Assembly (NCBI GenBank): GCA_900547345.1
Contig: URGG01000008.1
Coordinates: forward strand, 1 to 34,202
Origin: an uncultured Collinsella sp.
GTDB lineage: Bacteria; Actinomycetota; Coriobacteriia; Coriobacteriales; Coriobacteriaceae
DNA length: 34,202 nucleotides
Direction of reading: 5' to 3'
Shown here: piece by piece, positions 7,940 through 15,176 of the stretch
Numbering within the stretch: position 1 is the first letter of the stretch
How the letters are laid out: each line of letters starts with the position of its first letter
Program-made: the position numbers and the translations under genes
The notes under the pieces: generated by a model
What the model was told of the DNA's origin: nothing
The model's database searches: none
The model's input: only the letters and a program-made list of their open reading frames with translations

Positions 7940-8848
7940 ATGATCAAACTTGTGCTGACCGATATGGACGATACGCTGATTCCGGCTGGACATGACGGTG
8001 CCAGCGACTACGCTATCGAGGGCATTCATGCCATGCAGGCGGCGGGTCTGCACTTTGGCCCGGTTTCGGGCCGTCAGCCGTCCGCGATGGGCTGGATGTT
8101 CAAAAATTGTTCCGAGTGCTTTTCGACCGGTGCGTTCTGCAATGGCCAGGTCATGTTTGTGGACGGCGAGGCGGTAGCCTCGCATGCGACCGACAACGCC
8201 GCTCTTATGCGCTTGGCTGACTACTTGGAGCAAGAGACCGATGATACGTATCTGAAGGTCTACAGCCTGGGTGACGACTTTTGGGATAACGATGCCTACT
8301 GCGTGACGAGCGATCCCGAGCGCGTTCGTCGCGCCATGGAGTCGGGCGGTAATGCGTGGCTCAAAGGCGAAGAGGCCCCGTGCCGTCCTGTTGTCGATGA
8401 TGCCCCGGTATACAAGGCGAATATCTGGAGCGCCCGCTCGCGCGAAGAGCTTGCTGAGCTGCGCGAGCGCATTGCTGCCGAGGTGCCGGAGCTCTCGCTT
8501 GTATTTCCCAACAACCGCGTGCGCCTATTCGATATTCTCCCGGCCGGTTGGGACAAGGGCTGCGCTGCGCTGGAGCTGGCGCGCGCTTTGGGCCTGACGC
8601 CCGATGAGGTGGCCGTATTTGGCGATTCCGATAACGATCTGCCCATGATCGATGCCGTTCCCAACTCCGTTGCAGTCGCCAATGCCAACGAGGCCGTCAC
8701 TGCTGCTGCGCGCTGGCATATCGGCGCTGCGGCAGACGATGCGGTCGCCGGGGCTCTGCATCAGATTGCCGCCTGTGCCGCGACGGGGGAGATGCCGCCG
8801 TTTATGCGTCAGATGGATGCGGTGGGTTCGGGTATCGCGGACGTCTAG
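7940..8848 (+). CDS. Cof-type HAD-IIB family hydrolase
   Basis: A 302-residue soluble phosphatase of the haloacid dehalogenase superfamily, type IIB (Cof). Such enzymes remove phosphate from sugar phosphates, flavins or vitamin intermediates. The four HAD motifs are present: DMDDT with nucleophile Asp8 and acid Asp10, PVSGR with Ser43, Lys206 in WDKG, and GDSDND at 228-233. The cap domain lies between motifs II and III. GGGGGA sits a few bases before the ATG. It is divergent from the thiamine operon and 10 bases upstream of a LysR gene, so the two are probably cotranscribed. Some Cof relatives act on a thiamine-pyrimidine intermediate. The thiamine genes next door make that worth testing, but it is only an inference. 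Confidence 0.88.
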   Translation: MIKLVLTDMDDTLIPAGHDGASDYAIEGIHAMQAAGLHFGPVSGRQPSAMGWMFKNCSECFSTGAFCNGQVMFVDGEAVASHATDNAALMRLADYLEQETDDTYLKVYSLGDDFWDNDAYCVTSDPERVRRAMESGGNAWLKGEEAPCRPVVDDAPVYKANIWSARSREELAELRERIAAEVPELSLVFPNNRVRLFDILPAGWDKGCAALELARALGLTPDEVAVFGDSDNDLPMIDAVPNSVAVANANEAVTAAARWHIGAAADDAVAGALHQIAACAATGEMPPFMRQMDAVGSGIADV

Positions 8849-8858
8849 GGAGGCCATC

Positions 8859-9755
8859 ATGAAGCTCCAGCAGCTCAGATATGTCGTCAAAGTTGCCGAA
8901 TGCGGCAGCATCACCGAGGCCTCGCGCCGGCTCTTTGTGTCGCAGCCTTCGATTACCGCATCGATTCGCGATCTCGAAAACGAGATGGGCGTGCGCATCT
9001 TTGAGCGCACTAACAAGGGCGTTGTTGTGTCCGAGGAAGGCGAGACCTTCTTGGGCTATGCGCGCCAGGTACTCGACCAGGCCGACCTGCTCGAGGGCAA
9101 GTACAAGGGCGCATCCGAGCAGGTGCCGCACTTTAGTGTGAGCTGCCAGCATTATTCCTTTGCCGTTAACGCGTTTGTTGACGTGATTCGCGAGTTCGAT
9201 GCCGCGCGTTACGACTTTACCCTGCGCGAGGAGCAGACCCACGAGATTATCGAGGATGTCGCGCACATGAAAAGCGAGCTGGGCATCCTGTATCTGTCGG
9301 AGCACAATCGCGAGGTCATCGAGCGCATGCTGGCGGCCAACGAGCTCGTGTTCGAAGGGCTCTTCTGCGCCACGCCGCACGTCTTTGTGTGTGCAGACCA
9401 TCCGCTGGCGGATCACGCCAGCGTGACGCTCGAAGACCTCGAGGACTACCCGTTTTTGTCCTATGAGCAGGGCAGCTATAACTCGTTCTACTATTCTGAG
9501 GAGCTGACCTCGACCTTTGAGCGCCGCAAGAATATCCGCGTGCGTGACCGTGCGACGTTGTTCAACCTGGTCATGGGCCTCAACGGCTACACGGTGTGTT
9601 CGGGTGTGATCAGCCATGAACTTAACGGCCCCGGTATTATCTCGATTCCGCTCGATGTAGACGAGTACATGGAGATCGGCATTATCACGCGCAAGAACAC
9701 GACACTTACGCGCTACGGGCAGGCCTATATCGACGCGATTCGTCAGCACATCTAG
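8859..9755 (+). CDS. LysR-family transcriptional regulator
   Basis: A 298-residue DNA-binding regulator. The N-terminal winged helix-turn-helix (about 1-60) contains SITEASRRLFVSQPSITASI, the classic LysR recognition region. The remainder is the periplasmic-binding-protein-like effector domain. The ATG at 8859 has GGGAGG 5 bases upstream and follows the HAD stop by 10 bases. A longer frame from 8652 overlaps the HAD gene and is not used. The next gene, in the same direction 155 bases later, is a methionine synthase-type methyltransferase with palindromes in front of it. A role in methionine or one-carbon control is therefore plausible but not proven. The effector is unknown. Confidence 0.92.
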   Translation: MKLQQLRYVVKVAECGSITEASRRLFVSQPSITASIRDLENEMGVRIFERTNKGVVVSEEGETFLGYARQVLDQADLLEGKYKGASEQVPHFSVSCQHYSFAVNAFVDVIREFDAARYDFTLREEQTHEIIEDVAHMKSELGILYLSEHNREVIERMLAANELVFEGLFCATPHVFVCADHPLADHASVTLEDLEDYPFLSYEQGSYNSFYYSEELTSTFERRKNIRVRDRATLFNLVMGLNGYTVCSGVISHELNGPGIISIPLDVDEYMEIGIITRKNTTLTRYGQAYIDAIRQHI

Positions 9756-9801
9756 ACTGCTGCATTCTGCACGGGTCAAATCTCTCTATGACAGTCCAAA
9801 C

Positions 9802-9824
9802 TGATATAGGAAGCATCTATATCA
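9802..9824. promoter_or_regulatory. Candidate LysR-type operator upstream of the methyltransferase
   Basis: TGATATAG and CTATATCA are perfect inverted arms around a 7-base spacer. LysR proteins usually bind an interrupted AT-rich dyad of this size. The site lies between the LysR gene and the gene it could control, about 90-110 bases before the latter's start codon. Confidence 0.5.
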
Positions 9825-9856
9825 AACTGTTATAAACATATATTTTACGATGACCA

Positions 9857-9870
9857 TATGAGCGCTCATA
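9857..9870. promoter_or_regulatory. Perfect 14-bp palindrome TATGAGCGCTCATA
   Basis: TATGAGCGCTCATA is fully self-complementary and lies about 40 bases before the methyltransferase ATG, where it could overlap the transcription start. It may be a second regulator site, distinct in sequence from the dyad at 9802-9824. Confidence 0.45.
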
Positions 9871-9910
9871 CTCTGTCCCAGTAAAGCAACCAATGCAAAG
9901 GGAGATATCT

Positions 9911-11044
9911 ATGAGCACTTCGATTCAACCGAACGCGCCGTTTCGCGCCGATATCGTCGGCAGTTTTCTTCGTCCGCAGGCCGTGAAGGACGCCCGTGCC
10001 GCCTACGCCGCGGGTACGCTCGATGACGACGGCCTTAAGGCCGTCGAGGATGAGGCCATTCGCGATTTGGTGGCAAAGCAGAAGGCGGCCGGCCTGCAGG
10101 TCATCACCGATGGCGAGTTTCGCCGCAGCTACTGGCACCTCGACTTTATGTGGGGGCTGAACGGCGTCGAGCGTCGCACCTCGCGTACGGGCTATATGTT
10201 CCACGACGAGGAGACCACGGCCGATACCGCCGTGGTGACCGGCCCCATCAGCGGCGAGAACCACCCCTTCGTCGAGCACTTTAAGTTTGTCAAGGCGCTT
10301 GAGGGCGAGGGCCACGTTGCACGCCAGACCATCCCGGCGCCGATTCAGACGTTCTCCGAAGTCACGCTCGACCGCTGCGATGGCCAGCAGGAGAGCTTGC
10401 GTGCTGTCTATAAGACCGACGAAGATCTCGCCGATGCCATCGCCGCAGCATACCGCACCGTGATTGCCGACCTGTATGCCGCAGGCTGCCGCAATATCCA
10501 GTTTGATGACTGTACCTGGGGAATCTATTGCGATACCGATTTTGTGGCAAAGACCGGCATGAGCCCGGTTGATCTGCAAAAGGTGAGCGAGCTGGGTGTG
10601 GCGCTCAACAATGCCGCCATCGCGGGCAAGCCCGACGATCTGGTCATCAACACGCATGTATGCCGCGGCAACTACCACTCCACCTACGCTTTTGAGGGCG
10701 GCTACGACCCCATCGCGCCGTACCTGTTTGCGCATGAGGATGTCGATGCGTTCTATCTGGAGTTCGACACGCCGCGCGCCGGTGGTTTTGAGCCGCTCAA
10801 GTACGTTGCTCCCGGCAAGAAGGTCGTGCTGGGCTTGGTGACCACCAAGGCGGCAGAGCTCGAGAACGAGGATGTTATTGTCGAGCGCATCCGCGAGGCG
10901 GCAAAGTACGTGCCGCTCGAGAACCTGTATCTGTCTCCGCAGTGTGGCTTTGCCAGCTGCGAGATTGGCAACAAGCTGACCGAGGACGAGCAGTGGGCAA
11001 AGATTGCACTGGTCAGGCGTATTGCCGAGCGCGTTTGGAAGTAA
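9911..11044 (+). CDS. MetE C-terminal-like (cobalamin-independent) methyltransferase, YxjG/YxjH type
   Basis: A 377-residue single-domain protein matching the C-terminal catalytic half of cobalamin-independent methionine synthase. The zinc ligands of MetE are all identifiable: His249 and Cys251 in NTHVC, Glu284 in YLEFD, and Cys345 in SPQCG. The N-terminal substrate loop VGSFLRP is also typical. Full MetE is about 750 residues; this form lacks the N-terminal half and corresponds to the YxjG/YxjH group. It probably transfers a methyl group to homocysteine, but the donor is unclear because the folate-binding half is missing. The start is ATG 9911, with AGGGAG 6 bases upstream; an ATG at 9893 has no such site. 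It is a single-gene unit downstream of a LysR gene. Confidence 0.88.
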   Translation: MSTSIQPNAPFRADIVGSFLRPQAVKDARAAYAAGTLDDDGLKAVEDEAIRDLVAKQKAAGLQVITDGEFRRSYWHLDFMWGLNGVERRTSRTGYMFHDEETTADTAVVTGPISGENHPFVEHFKFVKALEGEGHVARQTIPAPIQTFSEVTLDRCDGQQESLRAVYKTDEDLADAIAAAYRTVIADLYAAGCRNIQFDDCTWGIYCDTDFVAKTGMSPVDLQKVSELGVALNNAAIAGKPDDLVINTHVCRGNYHSTYAFEGGYDPIAPYLFAHEDVDAFYLEFDTPRAGGFEPLKYVAPGKKVVLGLVTTKAAELENEDVIVERIREAAKYVPLENLYLSPQCGFASCEIGNKLTEDEQWAKIALVRRIAERVWK

Positions 11045-11250
11045 CGCTACCGCCCGCGGCGCCGGAGCGTGCGAGAAATTACATATCGCGTACAATGGTT
11101 CGGATCATATCGTTCGGGCAGGTAATCCGCTATGCTCGAGCGCCCTTCCATTCTGAAAGGGCATCCGTGTCCCAGTCTTTGACGCCCGCCGTCACCGATG
11201 CCATCTACGATGCGTCATCGCTCGGCCGCCCGCGCATGTTTTTGCTCGGC
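11045..11250. other. Intergenic region with an orphan promoter, ribosome site and start-like signals
   Basis: This gap lies between the convergent methyltransferase and esterase genes. It contains TACAAT at 11090-11095. AAAGGG lies just before a GTG at 11167 that opens a plus-strand frame beginning VSQSLTPAVTDAIYDASSLG. After about 28 residues the frame runs antisense through the esterase gene until 11463. It may be a 5' gene remnant or a non-coding transcript. No family is recognised. Confidence 0.25.
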
Positions 11251-11940
11251 CTACATATGCGCGTGGGCACCATTTTTATGCGTCAGTATCCAGTGGATGC
11301 CACGCGCCATGCGCAAGTCGGTTTGGGCAAAGTGGTTACCGGGGTTGAGCTCCAGCGTTGTTGGAATGCCGCGATCGACAAGCAACGCTTCCATGGCGCG
11401 TGTGCCTTCGAGGACGTGTCGCATCATGCGGTTGGGCGTCTTGGTTTCTTTTTTGCCGAGTGACAGGTAGACGGCGCCGGGCGCGTTCGGCATCCTGTGC
11501 TCGTGCGCATAGTCGATAAAGCCAGGAAACCAAAGGGACCCCGATGCGCTTGCGGCGCGGTCAAAGGCATCGGTTTGCCAGAGGGCCCAAAGCGAAAAGA
11601 GACCCGCCAGCGAATAGCCGGCAATGCCACGCCAGGCAGGTGGCTGTGGGAGTGATAATTCGACCTTTGGGATTATCCGGTTCAGCAGTTCATCGAGAAA
11701 TCCGGACGCCTGACCGCCAAAGGGTTCGGCATCGCGTACAGTTCCGTCGCATTCCCAAGGGCTCAGCTCGCGATTCCAGTTGAGGCCGCCAATGGCGACA
11801 AGGGTAAACGGTGGGCAGTCGAGCTCTCGGCAGCACTTATATACCTCGATGCCGTCACCCATGACCACGGGAAGGTAGATGATCGGTGCGCTTTCGGCAT
11901 GCATTGAATGAACGGTTATCTGCTTTTGGCACGCTTCCAT
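11251..11940 (-). CDS. Alpha/beta-hydrolase esterase (PF00756-like)
   Basis: A 229-residue alpha/beta-hydrolase resembling the putative esterase family that includes esterase D-type and siderophore esterases. The nucleophile elbow is GYSLAG with Ser110. His203 in NPGNHFAQ is the likely catalytic histidine. The acid may be Glu165 in LGKKET, as in related esterases. No signal peptide is present, so it is probably cytoplasmic. The ATG at 11940 follows a weak GAGAGAAG; an in-frame GTG at 11988 extends into poorly conserved sequence and has no ribosome site. It is transcribed on its own, downstream of the permease terminator. The substrate cannot be specified. Confidence 0.8.
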   Translation of the reverse strand: MEACQKQITVHSMHAESAPIIYLPVVMGDGIEVYKCCRELDCPPFTLVAIGGLNWNRELSPWECDGTVRDAEPFGGQASGFLDELLNRIIPKVELSLPQPPAWRGIAGYSLAGLFSLWALWQTDAFDRAASASGSLWFPGFIDYAHEHRMPNAPGAVYLSLGKKETKTPNRMMRHVLEGTRAMEALLVDRGIPTTLELNPGNHFAQTDLRMARGIHWILTHKNGAHAHM

Positions 11941-12006
11941 GACGGGCTTCTCTCGGCGTTGTGATATCGACAGCCCCAATTGTCGCACGCCGACGCATAC
12001 GCGCTA

Positions 12007-12050
12007 CCGAAAAGAAAAGCGCGGAGCCGCTCGATGCGACTCCGCGCTTT
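12007..12050 (-). terminator. Intrinsic terminator of the purine permease gene
   Basis: On the minus strand an 11-bp stem (AAAGCGCGGAG with CTCCGCGCTTT) and a 13-base loop are followed by TTTTCTTTTC, 27 bases after the permease stop codon. Stem, loop and T-rich tail are all in the right order for a minus-strand transcript. Confidence 0.85.
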
Positions 12051-12076
12051 GGTGTTCTGCTTTGGCAGCTTTGCCG

Positions 12077-13387
12077 CTACGCTACAAAGAAGTAGACGAG
12101 GAAGGCAAGGGCTGCGATCCACATGAGCGGCTTGATCTTGGAGGCCTCGCCCTTAAAGAGCGCGACGATCACGTAGGCGATAAAGCCCAGGCCAATGCCG
12201 GCAGAGATGGAGTAGGTGAAGGGCACGCCGGCGACAATCATGAACGCCGGGAAACCCTGCGACACGTCGGACCAGTCGATCTCGGAGGCCTCGCTCATCA
12301 TGAGGTAGCCGACGTAGACCAGAGCACCGCAGGTGGCGGCGCTGGAAACGATGGTGACGATGGGGGAGAAGAACGCGGCGAGAATGAACAGCACGCCGGT
12401 GGTGACGGAGGTGAGGCCCGTGCGGCCACCGTCGGCGGCGCCAGAGGTGGACTCGACGAAGGTGGTGATGGAGGAGACGCCCATGAAACCGCCCACAGCG
12501 GCGGCGGCGGAGTCGACGATCAGGATCTCCTTGATATTCTCGACGTTGCCGTCGTCGGTGAGGAATTCGCCCTGCTTGGCCACGGCCATCGCGGTGCCCA
12601 TGGTGTCGAAGAAGTCACTCATGAGCAGCGAGAACGAGATGACGAGGAGCGCGGGGTCGGTAAGGACCTTGACGATGGCGGGCACGCCGCCGGCGTCGGC
12701 GATGGGGCCACCGATGCTCGAGAAGTCGAGCGGGGCGATGATACCGGTCGGAGCCTGGGTCACACCTAGGGGGATACCGGCGATGACGGCGACGACGATG
12801 CCGATGAGCAGCGAGCCGGGGACGTTGCGGCAGGCGAGGGCGACCGTCACCAGGATGGAGATGATGCCGACGATGAAGGTGGGGGAGGTGATGTCGCCCA
12901 GACCGACGAGTGTACCGGCGCCAGCGGTGATAATGCCGGCATCGCACAGGCCAATCATGGCGATGAACAGGCCCAGACCCACCGAGATGGCGTGACGCAG
13001 GACAACCGGGATGGCGTCCATGATGGCCTCGCGCAGGCCACAAAGCACGAGCAGCAAGATGACGATACCCTCGAGGAAGATAACGCTCATGGCCACGTGC
13101 CAGTCACCGCCGCAGACGGTGGTGGCGATTCCAGCGATCATCGCGTTGACGCCTAAGCCCGACGCGCAGGCGAGCGGGCGGTTGGCGAAGATGCCCATGC
13201 AGATGGTCATGATGCCGGCGCCCAGGCAGGTGGCGCAGGCGAGCGCTCCCGCATCGATGCCAGCGCCCGAGAGCACCGCGGGGTTGACGGCGATGATGTA
13301 GGCCATTGCTAGGAACGTTGTCAGTCCAGCGCGAAGTTCGGTCCCGATCGTGGACTTGCGCTCGCTGACGTGAAATAGTTCGTCCAT
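12077..13387 (-). CDS. AzgA-type NCS2 purine permease
   Basis: A 436-residue integral membrane proton symporter for adenine, guanine or hypoxanthine, of the AzgA branch of the NCS2/NAT family. Diagnostic stretches are GLTTFLAMAYIIAVNP after the first cytoplasmic segment, ASGLGVNA, DFFDTMGT, and ESTSGAADGGRTGLTSV (substrate site region). About 12-14 hydrophobic segments run through the protein. The start is ATG 13387, with AAAGGG 5 bases upstream; an upstream in-frame start at 13444 adds a non-conserved tail. It is divergent from a peptide deformylase-like gene and ends in a clear terminator, so it is probably monocistronic. No purine riboswitch was recognised in the leader. Confidence 0.93.
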   Translation of the reverse strand: MDELFHVSERKSTIGTELRAGLTTFLAMAYIIAVNPAVLSGAGIDAGALACATCLGAGIMTICMGIFANRPLACASGLGVNAMIAGIATTVCGGDWHVAMSVIFLEGIVILLLVLCGLREAIMDAIPVVLRHAISVGLGLFIAMIGLCDAGIITAGAGTLVGLGDITSPTFIVGIISILVTVALACRNVPGSLLIGIVVAVIAGIPLGVTQAPTGIIAPLDFSSIGGPIADAGGVPAIVKVLTDPALLVISFSLLMSDFFDTMGTAMAVAKQGEFLTDDGNVENIKEILIVDSAAAAVGGFMGVSSITTFVESTSGAADGGRTGLTSVTTGVLFILAAFFSPIVTIVSSAATCGALVYVGYLMMSEASEIDWSDVSQGFPAFMIVAGVPFTYSISAGIGLGFIAYVIVALFKGEASKIKPLMWIAALAFLVYFFVA

Positions 13388-13580
13388 GCATACCCTTTCT
13401 TTGTTCGGCCCCGAGTTTAGGCCGATTGACACGAACGCTCCCACTATAGCCCCTTTACGACGCTGTTGTTCCTCGCATGTTGATGTTCGGCGCTTCGTAG
13501 CAGACGGACGGTATTTTTCGCATGAAAATGTGTGGGTACCGTATACTTAAGCGGTTACAACGACCCCTATGGAGGAACGT

Positions 13581-14000
13581 ATGATTAAAGAGCTTTGCCA
13601 CGACGAGGCTATCCTGTCCCAGCGTTGCGAGGTTGCGACCGTCGAGGACGAGTCGGTCGCACAGGACCTGATCGATACCATCAAGTCGCTCGACGATGCC
13701 GGCTGCCTTGCCGCTAACCAGATTGGCGTTACCAAGAAGGTCTGCGTCTATCTGGACGACGCCGGCGAGCCCCACGTGCTCTACAACCCCCGTCTGGTGT
13801 TTGGCCTGGGCGCCAGCAAGATGGAGGAGAGCTGCCTGACGCACGAGGAGGTCACCAAGTCCACGCGCTACATCAAGTGCAAGGTTGCCTTTGACCAGAT
13901 CGTCGACGGCAAGATGAAGGAGTGCCGCCGCGACTACGCGGGCTTTGAGGCACAGATGATCCAGCATATGATCGATCACTGCCAAGGTAAACTTGTCTAG
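13581..14000 (+). CDS. Peptide deformylase-like protein lacking the HExxH glutamate
   Basis: A 139-residue protein of the peptide deformylase fold. Deformylases remove the N-formyl group from new proteins using GxGxAAxQ, EGCLS and HExDH motifs. Here motif 1 is GCLAANQIG (Gln47 kept). Motif 2 is ESCLT (Cys85 kept, Gly replaced). Motif 3 is QHMIDH, so both metal histidines (129 and 133) remain but the catalytic glutamate is Met130. Metal may still bind, but normal deformylase activity is doubtful. The ATG at 13581 has GGAGG 5 bases upstream. A second short deformylase at 27,528 keeps the glutamate. This one may be a regulatory or specialised variant, and the change may be common to its subfamily. 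Confidence 0.8.
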   Translation: MIKELCHDEAILSQRCEVATVEDESVAQDLIDTIKSLDDAGCLAANQIGVTKKVCVYLDDAGEPHVLYNPRLVFGLGASKMEESCLTHEEVTKSTRYIKCKVAFDQIVDGKMKECRRDYAGFEAQMIQHMIDHCQGKLV

Positions 14001-14032
14001 GGTGACTACAGCACCGCACTTCGTCTCTTTTG

Positions 14033-14074
14033 GTCCGGGCGTGACATTGTTGTCATGTCCGGGCTTTTGTGTTT
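14033..14074 (+). terminator. Intrinsic terminator after the deformylase-like gene
   Basis: GTCCGGGCGTGACA and TGTCATGTCCGGGC form a 14-bp stem, three pairs being G-T wobbles, around the loop TTGT, followed by TTTTGTGTTT. It lies 32 bases after the stop codon on the same strand. Confidence 0.8.
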
Positions 14075-14131
14075 AGCGCCTTTTTGTTTGGAGACAATGA
14101 AATTAGCAAGAACGTAAAGCTAGGAGGCGCT

Positions 14132-15097
14132 ATGTGTACGAGTATTCGATTTACCGATAATTCTGGCCACATGTATCTAGGCCGCAACCTCGACTGGAGC
14201 TTTGACTACGGCCAACAGGTTCGCGTGATGCCGCGCGGGTTTCACATTCCGTATTCGTTTATCGACGACGCGACAGCGGCACACGCGGTGATCGGTATGT
14301 GCATCGATTACAAGAACTATCCCATGTTTTTTGATTGCGGTAACGATGCTGGCCTCGCCGTGGCGGGCCTCAATTTCCCGGGTTATGCCGAGTATGCCGA
14401 GGACCCTGTCGACGGCAAGACCAATATCGCGGCCTATGAGTTTCCCCTGTGGGTGGCAGCGACGTTCTCGACGGTCGATGAGGTCGAGGCTGCGCTGCAC
14501 GACACGGTGATTGTCGCCAAATCTGCCGGAGAGGGGCTGGGCGTGTCGCTGCTCCATTGGATTATCGGCGACAGCCAGCGTAGCATCGTGGTCGAGATGA
14601 TGGCTGACGGCCTGCATGTATACGACGATCCGGTCGACACCCTTGCCAATCAGCCCACTTTCCCGTGGCACATGGAAAACCTGCGCACCTATATCACGGC
14701 TACAAGCGATTTTCCGCAGACGGCGACATGGCGTGGCGCCGAGCTCAAGCCCTATGGCGCGGGTGCCGGCATGCGCGGTATTCCGGGTGACTGCTATTCG
14801 CCGAGCCGTTTTGTAAAGGCGGCGTACCTCAACGCCAATTACCCGCAAAAGGAGAGCGAGACCGAAAACGTCGTCCGCATGTTCCGTTCACTCGAGGGCG
14901 TGGTGATGATTGAGGGGGCGTCCAGGATGGGCGATGGCAAGTTCGAGAAGACTATCTATACCGGATGCTTTAGCGCGCGCACGGGCAATTATTACTACGC
15001 GATGTATGGGGATCCGTCGATTCGCTACGTGAGTCTGATGGATGCCGAGGGCGCGAGCCCCGATAGGCTCGTGGTTCCCGAGCCGCGTCGTTCGTAG
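14132..15097 (+). CDS. bsh: Choloylglycine hydrolase family protein, probable bile salt hydrolase
   Basis: A 321-residue N-terminal-nucleophile hydrolase that would cut the amide bond of glycine- or taurine-conjugated bile acids. Removal of Met1 exposes Cys2. Other active-site residues are visible: Arg18 and Asp21 in GRNLDW, Asn81 in AGLNFPGY, Asn173 in LANQPTFPW and Arg226 in SPSRFVKAAY. Asparagine in the GLNFP segment favours bile salt hydrolase over penicillin V acylase. AGGAGG lies 5 bases before the ATG at 14132, which is also the only start that places Cys at position 2. There is no signal peptide, as usual for the family. It is a single gene between two terminators. Substrate preference cannot be fixed from sequence alone. 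Confidence 0.88.
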   Translation: MCTSIRFTDNSGHMYLGRNLDWSFDYGQQVRVMPRGFHIPYSFIDDATAAHAVIGMCIDYKNYPMFFDCGNDAGLAVAGLNFPGYAEYAEDPVDGKTNIAAYEFPLWVAATFSTVDEVEAALHDTVIVAKSAGEGLGVSLLHWIIGDSQRSIVVEMMADGLHVYDDPVDTLANQPTFPWHMENLRTYITATSDFPQTATWRGAELKPYGAGAGMRGIPGDCYSPSRFVKAAYLNANYPQKESETENVVRMFRSLEGVVMIEGASRMGDGKFEKTIYTGCFSARTGNYYYAMYGDPSIRYVSLMDAEGASPDRLVVPEPRRS

Positions 15098-15122
15098 CCG
15101 ATAGCTTTACTGCAATGCAAGA

Positions 15123-15154
15123 CGGCCCTGCATCTCCCGTGAGGTGCAGGGCCG
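15123..15154. terminator. Hairpin between convergent bsh and kup
   Basis: CGGCCCTGCATCTC and GAGGTGCAGGGCCG pair over 14 bp (one G-T wobble) around CCGT. It lies 26 bases after the bsh stop and 23 bases beyond the kup stop. The T-tracts on both sides are poor, so it may act with Rho or as a transcript-end stabiliser. Confidence 0.65.
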
Positions 15155-15176
15155 CTGTCGTTGATTTGTGACGTCG

